Of a DNA stretch of 8,012 bases, positions 1 to 5,981 are shown piece after piece (position 1 is the first letter of the stretch; every line of letters starts with the position of its first letter). The notes beneath the pieces are model-generated. The model was not told where the DNA came from. It did no database searches and was given only the letters and a program-made list of their open reading frames with translations. The position numbers and the translations under genes are program-made. The stretch is taken from assembly GCA_016868955.1 (NCBI GenBank), contig VGFF01000093.1, forward strand, positions 1 through 8,012. Reading direction: 5' to 3'. The stretch is from Armatimonadota bacterium (GTDB lineage Bacteria > Sysuimicrobiota > Sysuimicrobiia > Sysuimicrobiales > VGFF01).

Positions 1-156
1 AACGGCCTGCGCCACCCGGCGATGGGCCTCGATCCGTCGTCGAACGACGAGATCACCGAATTGCTCGACTGGAGCGGCTTGACCCCGATCCTCACGCGCG
101 TCGTCAGCGCCGCCGCGATGATGGCGCCTCCGGGGCGCGCGGCCGCGAAGCGGTGA
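1..156 (+). CDS. C-terminal fragment of an unidentified protein (partial)
   Basis: The first reading frame is open from the window edge to a TGA at 154-156 and gives 51 residues, starting NGLRHPAMGLDPSSNDEI. The codons have the G/C third bases of the neighbouring genes, and the stop lies only 19 nt before the aminotransferase start, as expected for an operon partner. The pattern Arg-His-Pro followed about ten residues later by an acidic helix and a Gly-Leu resembles the C-terminal end of dihydrodipicolinate synthase/N-acetylneuraminate lyase family aldolases, but the visible part is too short to rely on that. The last 15 or so residues are Ala/Pro/Arg-rich and look like a disordered tail. Function is left open. 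Confidence 0.7.
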   Translation, partial: NGLRHPAMGLDPSSNDEITELLDWSGLTPILTRVVSAAAMMAPPGRAAAKR

Positions 157-175
157 CGCTGGACGGCGAGGCGCG

Positions 176-1372
176 ATGACGTCGGCCTCCATCCCTCCGG
201 GCGTTCTCCTCTCCGACCGCGCCCGCAATCTGCGCGGCGGAGAGGAGAGCCCGTTCCTGCGCATGATGCGGCTGGCGTCGCGGTTCGACAGCCTCATCAA
301 CCTCGGTCGCGGCGATCCCGACCTGTCGACGCCTCCGCACATCGTCGAGGCCGCGAAGGCGGCGCTCGATCGCGGCGAAACGAAGTACACGGCGCCGGCC
401 GGCTTGCCCGCGCTGCGCGAGGCGATCGCGAACGATCTGCGGGCGCGCCACGGCCTGGTCTATGATCCCGCCAGCGAGATCCTCGTGACCGACGGCACGC
501 AAGAGGCCATCTACCTCGCGATCCAGTGCCTGGTGAACCCCGGCGACGAAGTGATCATTCCGGACCCCTGCTACGCGAACTACGAGATGAGCGTCGCGAT
601 GGCCGGCGGCACGCTCGTGCGCGTTCCGACCCGGCTGGAGGACGACTTCGAGCTGACCGCCGAAGCGGTCGAGGTTGCGATCACGCCGAAGACGCGCCTG
701 CTCGCGTTGATCTCGCCGAGCAACCCAACCGGGGCGGCGATCCTGCCGGCGACGATGGCGAAAATCGCGCGCCTGGCGGCGCGGCACGAGCTCGTCGTCC
801 TGTCCGACGAGCTGTACGAGCACGTCGTCTACGACGGACTGAAGCTGATCTCATTTCCGATCCTGCCGGGGATGCGTGACCGCACGGTGCTCGTCAACGG
901 CGTCTCGAAGTCCCACTGCATGACCGGCCTGCGGGTCGGCTACGTCGCGGCGCCGGCCGCGCTCGCCCGCGGCATGCTCGAGCCGCGGCACACGATCAGC
1001 ATCTGCACGGGAACGGTTTCGCAGCATGCGGCGCTTGCCGCGTTGACCGGCCCGCAGGATTGCCTGGCCGAGAATTTGGCGATCTACGAGAAACGGCGCG
1101 CCTTGATCACCCACGGCCTGCGGACGGGCGGCGTACGATTCGGGGCGCCGCGCGGCGCGTTCTTCGTGTTCGCGGATATTCGACCCACCGGGATGACGTC
1201 GATGCGGTTCTGCGAGGAGATCCTGCAAGCCGAGCGGGTGCTGATCTTCCCCGGTCATCTGTACGGGCCGGCGGGCGAGGGTTTCGTCCGGATCTCCTAC
1301 CTCGCGGCCGAAGACCAGCTCGAGGAGGCTGCCGCGCGCATCGCGCGGTTCTGTCGAAAGCCCCAATCCTGA
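176..1372 (+). CDS. Pyridoxal-phosphate aminotransferase, class I/II (aspartate aminotransferase fold)
   Basis: A 398-residue cytosolic PLP enzyme that moves an amino group between an amino acid and a 2-oxo acid. The family signature is complete: the cofactor phosphate loop at DGTQEA (106-111), Tyr133, SPSNPTG with the cofactor-ring Asn183, SDELYE with Asp211 and Tyr214, the Schiff-base Lys245 in SKSHCMTGLRVGY (244-256) with Arg253, and the substrate-carboxylate Arg372 in VRISY. Length is normal for the family. The ATG at 176 is preceded by only a weak GGCGAGG-like site; no better start is visible, and the N-terminal arm reaches the conserved region without loss. It follows the upstream gene by 19 nt and precedes the transporter genes. 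The amino donor is not deducible; it could serve catabolism of the imported compound. It is clearly an aminotransferase of the aspartate/alanine/aromatic group, but not assignable to a named enzyme. Confidence 0.95.
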   Translation: MTSASIPPGVLLSDRARNLRGGEESPFLRMMRLASRFDSLINLGRGDPDLSTPPHIVEAAKAALDRGETKYTAPAGLPALREAIANDLRARHGLVYDPASEILVTDGTQEAIYLAIQCLVNPGDEVIIPDPCYANYEMSVAMAGGTLVRVPTRLEDDFELTAEAVEVAITPKTRLLALISPSNPTGAAILPATMAKIARLAARHELVVLSDELYEHVVYDGLKLISFPILPGMRDRTVLVNGVSKSHCMTGLRVGYVAAPAALARGMLEPRHTISICTGTVSQHAALAALTGPQDCLAENLAIYEKRRALITHGLRTGGVRFGAPRGAFFVFADIRPTGMTSMRFCEEILQAERVLIFPGHLYGPAGEGFVRISYLAAEDQLEEAAARIARFCRKPQS

Positions 1373-1403
1373 CGTCCCAAAAACCGATCGAGACCGGGAC
1401 GTC
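1371..1403. repeat. 8-bp inverted repeat GACGTCCC - 17 nt - GGGACGTC
   Basis: The left arm GACGTCCC (1371-1378) starts inside the aminotransferase stop codon, and the right arm GGGACGTC (1396-1403) is its perfect reverse complement. It occupies the gap between the aminotransferase and the solute-binding protein gene, upstream of that gene's ribosome binding site. In RNA it could form an 8-bp GC-rich stem with a 17-nt loop; in DNA it could be an operator. No T-run follows, so it does not look like an intrinsic terminator. Chance occurrence in such GC-rich DNA cannot be ruled out. Confidence 0.45.
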
Positions 1404-1419
1404 CAAGACTACCGCCCTA

Positions 1420-1426
1420 AAGGAGG
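1420..1426 (+). promoter_or_regulatory. Strong ribosome binding site AAGGAGG
   Basis: A perfect AAGGAGG lies 5 nt before the ATG at 1432 and fixes the start of the solute-binding protein gene. The same frame stays open back into the aminotransferase gene, but that upstream part overlaps the aminotransferase and lacks a signal sequence. The strength of the site, compared with the weak sites of the adjoining genes, fits the usual need for more binding protein than permease. Confidence 0.85.
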
Positions 1427-1431
1427 GCCAG

Positions 1432-2955
1432 ATGAGCAGACGTTGGGTCGTTCTCGCTTTGCTGTTGCTCTTGGGACTCAGCGGCACGGGTGCTCCGCAA
1501 ACGCTACCCGCCGCGTCCGCCGGCGCCGCCGCCGGCAAGTTGACGATCGTCCAGGGTCCAGAGCCGCTGAGCATGGATCCGACGATGGACATCAACAAGA
1601 CCTCGTACAACATCCAGCTCGGGTTGTACGACCCGCTGATCTTCGCCACGCCGGACGGCCGGCTGCGCCCCTGGATCGCCACGTCGTGGACGAACGTGAA
1701 CCCCACGACGTGGCGGATCAAGATCCGCAAGGGCGTCACGTTCCACAACGGCGAGCCGCTGAACGCCGAGAGCGTCGCGTTTTCGATCGAGCAGTACAAC
1801 CGCAGCCGCGGCGAAGGCAACAAATACTTCCAATTCATCAAGGGCACGAAGGCCGTCGACGCCGAGACGCTGGAGATCACGACGGACGGCCCGATCCCGG
1901 CGACGCCGACGATGCTCGGGTTCCTGTTCGTCCTGCCGAAGAACTACTACACGCAAGTCGGGCCCGAGCGGTTCGGCGTTGAACCGGTCGGCTCCGGCCC
2001 AGTGAAGATGCAGGGCTGGCAGCGCGGCGTACGTTTGGTCGTCGTCCGCAACGAGAAGTATTGGCGCGGCGTGCTGCCGATCGAGGAGATTACGTACCGG
2101 CCGGCGCCGGAGGCGTCGACGCGCGTCGCGATGCTGCTGACCGGGGAAGCCGACATCATCGCGAACATCCCGCCGGAGCAGATCCCGCGCATCGAAGCGG
2201 GGCGCATGCGCGTCATCCGGCAGCCGAGCCTGCGCAAGCTGTTCGTCGAGTTCAACATGAAGCAGCGGCCGCTCGACGACGTGCGCGTGCGGCGCGCCCT
2301 CAACCACGCGATCGACAAGGAAGAGCTGATCAACCTCGTGCTCGGCGGAAACGCGATCCGCGAGATCGGACCGGTGCCCGACGGCTGGCTCGGCGCCAAC
2401 CCAAAGAACCAGCTGACCGCCTACGATTACAACCCGGCGCGGGCGCGGCAGCTGCTCGCCGAGGCCGGCGTTGGCGGCGGCTTCCAGATGGATCTCTGGC
2501 ACTCGATCGGCCGCTACTTGAAGGACAAGGAGATCGCGGAAGCAATCGCGGCCCAGCTCGGCAACGTCGGCGTCCGCGTCAACCTCCAGGGCATGGACAT
2601 CGGCTCGCTCGTCCAGCGCATCCACACGCAGAACCTGTCGGGCGCGCACCTGTTCTCGTGGGCGCCGTTGATCTTCGACACGGACAACCTCTGGCGGGCG
2701 CACTTCTACTCCAAGGGGCTGAACCAGTACGCTGTCAGCGCCAAGACCGACGAGCTGCTGCTCGCCGGGGCCGCCGCGCTCGATCGCCGCGAGCGCCAGC
2801 GGATCTACTCCGAGCTGGAGCGCCACGTTGTGAACGACATGGTCCCGTGGATCTTCCTGTACCGGCAGAGCTTGATCTACGGCGTCTCGAACAAGGTCGG
2901 CTGGCTGCCGCGCGCCGATGAGGTCATCAACGTGCGCAACTTGATCGTGAAGTAG
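1432..2955 (+). CDS. ABC transporter solute-binding protein, family 5 (peptide/opine/nickel type)
   Basis: A 507-residue extracytoplasmic binding protein that delivers its ligand to the two permeases encoded next. Residues 1-about 30 form a Sec signal peptide: Arg3-Arg4, a hydrophobic run VVLALLLLLGL (6-16), then an Ala-rich cleavage region near ASA. There is no lipobox cysteine, and I see no cysteine anywhere, so the protein is probably released rather than lipid-anchored. Family hallmarks follow in order: WRIKIRKGVTFHNGEPL (94-110) with ESVAFSIEQY (113-122), PVGSGP (185-190), DDVRVRRALNHAIDKEELI (282-300), YNPARARQLLAEAG (333-346), a helix before GVRVNLQGMD (380-389), and MVPWIFLY near the end. 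Length is typical of DppA/OppA-like proteins. The family binds di- and oligopeptides, opines, nickel complexes, glutathione and some sugars; the ligand here is not deducible. Start chosen by signal peptide and ribosome binding site. Confidence 0.95.
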   Translation: MSRRWVVLALLLLLGLSGTGAPQTLPAASAGAAAGKLTIVQGPEPLSMDPTMDINKTSYNIQLGLYDPLIFATPDGRLRPWIATSWTNVNPTTWRIKIRKGVTFHNGEPLNAESVAFSIEQYNRSRGEGNKYFQFIKGTKAVDAETLEITTDGPIPATPTMLGFLFVLPKNYYTQVGPERFGVEPVGSGPVKMQGWQRGVRLVVVRNEKYWRGVLPIEEITYRPAPEASTRVAMLLTGEADIIANIPPEQIPRIEAGRMRVIRQPSLRKLFVEFNMKQRPLDDVRVRRALNHAIDKEELINLVLGGNAIREIGPVPDGWLGANPKNQLTAYDYNPARARQLLAEAGVGGGFQMDLWHSIGRYLKDKEIAEAIAAQLGNVGVRVNLQGMDIGSLVQRIHTQNLSGAHLFSWAPLIFDTDNLWRAHFYSKGLNQYAVSAKTDELLLAGAAALDRRERQRIYSELERHVVNDMVPWIFLYRQSLIYGVSNKVGWLPRADEVINVRNLIVK

Positions 2956-2971
2956 CGGCGGCGCGCTCGGA

Positions 2972-3889
2972 TTGACGCGTTACCTGTTGCGCCGGCTCGG
3001 CCAGTCGGCGCTCGTCCTGATCCTCGTGACGATGGCGGTCTTCGGCCTCCTGCAAGTGGCCGGAGACCCCGTCGTCATCATGTTGAGCGGCACCGGCGCG
3101 AGCGAGGAGCAGCTGCAATCGCTGCGCCGCGAGCTCGGGCTCGACGCGCCGGCGCCGGTCCGCTACCTGCGGTTCCTCGGCGGGCTGCTGCGCGGCGACC
3201 TCGGCAAATCCCTCCGATTCAATCAGGATGCGATGGGGCTCGTGCTCGAGCGTCTGCCGGCCACGTTGCTGATCACCGTTGCGGCGCTCGGGTTCGCGCT
3301 CGCCGGCGCCATCCCCGTCGGCATACTGTCGGCGGTGCGGCCGCGCGGCGCGATCTCGTACGCTGGCAGGGTGCTGGCGACGATCGGCCAGGCGACGCCC
3401 GTGTTCTGGCTTGGCATCATGATGGTCTTGCTTTTCTCCGTCCAGCTCCGATGGTTCCCGGCCGGCGGCTACGGCACGCCCGCGCACCTCGTGTTGCCGG
3501 CGGTCGCGCTCGGCTTGTACCCGATGGCGCGTATCTCGCGCCTCTTGCGGTCGAGTTTGCTAGAGGTACTGTCGCAGGACTACGTGCGCACCGCCTGGGC
3601 GAAGGGATTGCACGAACGCGGCGTCGTCCTCCGTCACGCCTTGAAGAACGCCGCCCTGCCCGTCGTGACCGTCATCGGGTTGAGCTTCGGCGCGCTGCTC
3701 GGCGGCGCCGTCGTCACGGAGACGATCTTCGCCTGGCCCGGCGTCGGATTGCTTTCAGTGCAAGCGATCTACAATCGCGACGCAAACCTCGTGCAAGCGG
3801 CGGTCGTGCTTGTCGCGGTCGCGTTTACGATCGTCAATCTCCTCGTGGACGTGTTGTATGCCTGGCTGGATCCGCGCATTCGTTACTGA
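2972..3889 (+). CDS. ABC transporter permease, DppB/OppB type
   Basis: A 305-residue inner-membrane permease, one half of the transport channel. It has the standard opening TRYLLRRLGQSALVLILVTMAVF with a first membrane span at about 12-30, then ELGLDAP (54-60), a periplasmic loop containing GDLGKSL (75-81), and further spans at about 96-120, 142-160, 172-190, 228-248 and 275-298. The cytoplasmic EAA loop that docks to the ATPase is seen at 204-230 (YVRTAWAKGL...LKNAALP), followed by VVTETIFAWPGVG (247-259) and the C-terminal WLDPRIRY. The start is TTG at 2972, 16 nt after the binding-protein stop; the resulting N-terminus matches the family, and no ATG or GTG lies nearby. Its ribosome binding site is weak. 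The 3' end overlaps the next permease by 32 nt, suggesting coupled translation. Confidence 0.94.
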   Translation: MTRYLLRRLGQSALVLILVTMAVFGLLQVAGDPVVIMLSGTGASEEQLQSLRRELGLDAPAPVRYLRFLGGLLRGDLGKSLRFNQDAMGLVLERLPATLLITVAALGFALAGAIPVGILSAVRPRGAISYAGRVLATIGQATPVFWLGIMMVLLFSVQLRWFPAGGYGTPAHLVLPAVALGLYPMARISRLLRSSLLEVLSQDYVRTAWAKGLHERGVVLRHALKNAALPVVTVIGLSFGALLGGAVVTETIFAWPGVGLLSVQAIYNRDANLVQAAVVLVAVAFTIVNLLVDVLYAWLDPRIRY

Positions 3890-4766
3890 TACAGGCGGGT
3901 TGGTCGGTCTGGTCATCGTCGCCGGCGTGCTGCTCGCGGCCGCGCTGGCGCCGTGGATCGCGCCCGCGGATCCGAACCGCCAGGAGCTGCGGGCGCGGCT
4001 GACGCCGCCGTCATGGTCTTCCGGCGGGCAGGCGCGATTCGTTCTCGGGACCGATCACCTCGGCCGCGACCTGCTGAGCCGGCTCATGCACGGCGCACGG
4101 ACGACGCTCGTCGTAGCGGTGGCGGCCGTCGCCATCGCGGGCGTGTTCGGTACCGCGATGGGGCTCGTGTCCGGCTACTACGGCGGCGTCATCGACGACG
4201 TACTCGGCCGGTTGATGGATGCCCAGCTCGCGATCCCTTACCTTTTGCTCGCGATCGCGGTCGTGCTCGTCCTCGGCGCCAGCTTGCCGAACACGATCGC
4301 GGTGCTCGTGATCGGCGGCTGGGTCGTCTACGCGCGGCTCGTGCGGGCGCAGGCCCTGTCGCTGCGCGACCGCGAGTACGTACAGGCGGCGCACGCGATC
4401 GGTGCCGCCGACGCCGTGATCCTGCGCCGCCACGTCCTGCCGAATACCCTGAACCCCGTGATCGTGATCGCGACGATCGAGATGGCGAACATGATGTTGT
4501 TCGAGTCGTCACTGAGCTTCCTCGGATTGGGCGTGCGCCCACCGGCGATCTCGTGGGGGTCGATGCTCAGCGACGGGCGCGAGTATCTGACGGCCGCTTG
4601 GTGGGTCGCGACGTTCCCGGGCCTGGCGATCACAATCACGATCCTCGGCATCAATCAGCTTGGCGACTGGCTGCGCGATCGGCTCGATCCCCGCACGCTG
4701 CCACGGAGCGAACGGCGTGGCTCGCGGTCGCCGAGTCCACGCATCGAGGCTACGAAAACGTCATGA
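3858..4766 (+). CDS. ABC transporter permease, DppC/OppC type
   Basis: A 302-residue permease that pairs with the DppB-type subunit. It has an N-terminal span (about 14-36) ending in the typical APWIAPADPN, the conserved LGTDHLGRDLLSRLMHGAR (63-81), spans at about 84-108, 122-140 and 144-160, an EAA loop at 172-200 (REYVQAAHAIGAADAVILRR... ending in LPNTLNP), ESSLSFLGLGVRPP (216-229) with SWGSML, and GDWLRDRLDPR (269-279). The ATG at 3858 gives the usual short cytoplasmic segment before the first span; an upstream TTG at 3810 would add 16 unrelated residues, and a TTG at 3900 would cut into the first span. The gene overlaps the previous one by 32 nt. Residues 280-302 are an unusual Arg/Ser-rich tail beyond where family members normally end. 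No ATPase gene follows. Confidence 0.93.
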   Translation: MPGWIRAFVTDTGGLVGLVIVAGVLLAAALAPWIAPADPNRQELRARLTPPSWSSGGQARFVLGTDHLGRDLLSRLMHGARTTLVVAVAAVAIAGVFGTAMGLVSGYYGGVIDDVLGRLMDAQLAIPYLLLAIAVVLVLGASLPNTIAVLVIGGWVVYARLVRAQALSLRDREYVQAAHAIGAADAVILRRHVLPNTLNPVIVIATIEMANMMLFESSLSFLGLGVRPPAISWGSMLSDGREYLTAAWWVATFPGLAITITILGINQLGDWLRDRLDPRTLPRSERRGSRSPSPRIEATKTS

Positions 4767-4823
4767 CGGCGAGGCACGGTATCATGACGCGACGTCATGC
4801 CGGGTGAGCGGCGCTTCATGACG
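4759..4823. promoter_or_regulatory. Cluster of TCATGACG repeats and palindromes, candidate operator
   Basis: TCATGACG occurs three times in the same orientation at 4761-4768, 4782-4789 and 4816-4823. The first is the right part of a perfect 10-bp palindrome CGTCATGACG (4759-4768), which overlaps the stop codon of the DppC-type gene. The second forms a 7-bp inverted repeat CATGACG-CGA-CGTCATG (4783-4799). Starts of the first two copies are 21 bp apart, about two helical turns. The cluster lies between the permease gene and the oxidoreductase gene. I found no other exact copy in the window. A repressor or activator binding region for the downstream enzyme genes is the most natural reading; an RNA hairpin is an alternative. 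No clear promoter hexamers were identified beside it. Confidence 0.5.
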
Positions 4824-4847
4824 TTCGACGACGCGTGCGGCAATCAC

Positions 4848-4856
4848 AAGGGAGGA
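4848..4856 (+). promoter_or_regulatory. Ribosome binding site AAGGGAGGA deciding a TTG start
   Basis: GGAGG (4851-4855) is followed by a 6-nt gap and a TTG at 4862. This spacing supports TTG 4862 as the oxidoreductase start rather than the in-frame GTG at 4835, which would place the purine-rich site inside the coding region and add nine residues before the Rossmann fold. Confidence 0.8.
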
Positions 4857-4861
4857 CTTCG

Positions 4862-5893
4862 TTGACATTCCGGATTCTGCAAATCGGCTGCGGCGCCCGC
4901 GGCAAGATGTGGGACGAGGTCGCACATCGGATCGACGGCGTCGAAGCAGTCGGGTACGTGGATCGCGATCTGGACCGCGCGCGGGTCCTGGCCGGGCCGC
5001 GCGGCAAGCCGGCGTTCGACGACCTGTCGGCGGCGCTGCGCGCCGTGGAAGCGGACGCGGTCGTGCTCGTGACGCCGCCGTTCAGCGATCAGCGTTTGAC
5101 GCAGTTCGACGCGCTGATCCGCTACGGGCGGCCGATCGTGGCCGAGAAGCCGTTGACGCTGGACTTGGCGTCCTCGGCGAGGATCGTCGCCGACTTCGAA
5201 GCGGCCGGCATCCCGCTGTCGATCAGCTTGCAGTTCCGGTACCTGCCGGTGACGCAGACGTACCGGCAACTGCTCCAGGAGCGGCGGTTCGGCCGGCCGG
5301 GGTTCGCGCAGTTCTCGTACCTGCGAAATCGCGACGGGCGCGCCCCACACTTGAATAAGTACCCGCTGACGATGGACCATCCGATGCTGCTCGAGCAGAC
5401 CGTGCACCACTACGATCTCATCCGGTTCTGCTACGACGCCGAGCCCGTGTCGCTGCGCGCGCACACTTGGAACGCGCATTGGAGCCTGTACGCGCACGAC
5501 GCGAATGTCGACTCGCTGATCGAGCTGTCCAACGGCGTCACTGTGCAGTACCTCGGCACGTGGACCGCCGGCTGGAACGAGCTGATCTTCGAGTGGCGCA
5601 CCGACTGCGACGGCGGGGTGATCACGCAGCGGCAGCTGTTCGAGGACTTGCGGACCGCGGCCATCGACGACAAGGCGCTGACGTCGGTGCCGCTGGCGCC
5701 GTTCACGCCGTTCATGGACGACACGGAGCGGCTGTTGCGCGAGTTCGTCACGTGCGTGCGCAGCGGCCGGCCGGTTCCCTGCGGCGGTCGCGATCATCTG
5801 CGAACGCTGGCGATGGTCTTCGCCGCCATCGAATCGAACGAAACGGGCATGCGCGTCGACATGGCGAAGTTCCGCGCGCGTCACGCCGTCTAG
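4862..5893 (+). CDS. Gfo/Idh/MocA family NAD(P)-dependent oxidoreductase
   Basis: A 343-residue cytosolic dehydrogenase. The N-terminal Rossmann domain (1-about 120) shows FRILQIGCGARGKMW with the dinucleotide glycines G9, G11 and G14, then YVDRD (32-36) with Asp34 at the end of the second strand, which suggests NAD preference. EKP (95-97) carries the conserved catalytic Lys96. The C-terminal domain has EQTVHHYD (178-185); by analogy with inositol dehydrogenase (Asp-x3-His), Glu178 and His182 would be the second and third catalytic positions, with Glu in place of the usual Asp. Length is normal. Family members act on hydroxyl groups of sugars, inositols and related molecules, and some on imino or amino groups; the substrate is unknown. 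It is 95 nt after the permease gene, behind the TCATGACG cluster, and 88 nt before the M24 gene. Start TTG chosen by ribosome binding site and fold start. Confidence 0.92.
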   Translation: MTFRILQIGCGARGKMWDEVAHRIDGVEAVGYVDRDLDRARVLAGPRGKPAFDDLSAALRAVEADAVVLVTPPFSDQRLTQFDALIRYGRPIVAEKPLTLDLASSARIVADFEAAGIPLSISLQFRYLPVTQTYRQLLQERRFGRPGFAQFSYLRNRDGRAPHLNKYPLTMDHPMLLEQTVHHYDLIRFCYDAEPVSLRAHTWNAHWSLYAHDANVDSLIELSNGVTVQYLGTWTAGWNELIFEWRTDCDGGVITQRQLFEDLRTAAIDDKALTSVPLAPFTPFMDDTERLLREFVTCVRSGRPVPCGGRDHLRTLAMVFAAIESNETGMRVDMAKFRARHAV

Positions 5894-5898
5894 CGCGA

Positions 5899-5944
5899 CG
5901 CCGCGTTCGTCGGCGGAAGTCAGGAGCGGCCGCGGTTTCGGCCG
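5899..5944. repeat. Two small adjacent inverted repeats after the oxidoreductase gene
   Basis: CGCCG (5899-5903) pairs with CGGCG (5911-5915) over a 7-nt loop containing TTCG. CGGCCG (5927-5932) pairs with CGGCCG (5939-5944) over a 6-nt loop. Both fall in the 88-nt gap before the M24 gene. Neither is followed by a T-run, and stems this short are common in GC-rich DNA, so a role as a pause or mRNA-stabilising structure is only a possibility. Confidence 0.2.
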
Positions 5945-5968
5945 GGCAATCGGGTTGGGAACGACACG

Positions 5969-5975
5969 AAGGAGG
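5969..5975 (+). promoter_or_regulatory. Strong ribosome binding site AAGGAGG
   Basis: A perfect AAGGAGG lies 6 nt before ATG 5982. It shows that translation starts there and not at an in-frame upstream codon at 5955, which would lie before the site and add nine mostly Arg/Thr residues without family similarity. Confidence 0.85.
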
Positions 5976-5981
5976 AGACGG

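Noticed and set aside
1060..1431. Upstream extension of the binding-protein frame into the aminotransferase gene
   Set aside because: It overlaps a well-supported gene, has Arg-rich nonsense composition, and would bury the signal peptide; the AAGGAGG at 1420 marks the real start.
1504..2826. Long open frames on the minus strand opposite the binding protein, and similar ones at 4844-6085 and 5748-6986
   Set aside because: They run opposite genes with clear family motifs, encode Arg/Ala/Asp-rich sequence with no recognisable domain, and are the expected by-product of G/C third positions in GC-rich DNA.
4862..4867. A perfect TTGACA, the sigma-70 -35 hexamer
   Set aside because: It is formed by the oxidoreductase start codon and second codon; nothing resembling a -10 element lies 16-18 nt downstream.
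5927..5944. Hairpin CGGCCG-loop-CGGCCG considered as an intrinsic terminator
   Set aside because: There is no T-run, the stem is short, and the following gene has a strong ribosome binding site close by, so read-through is more likely.
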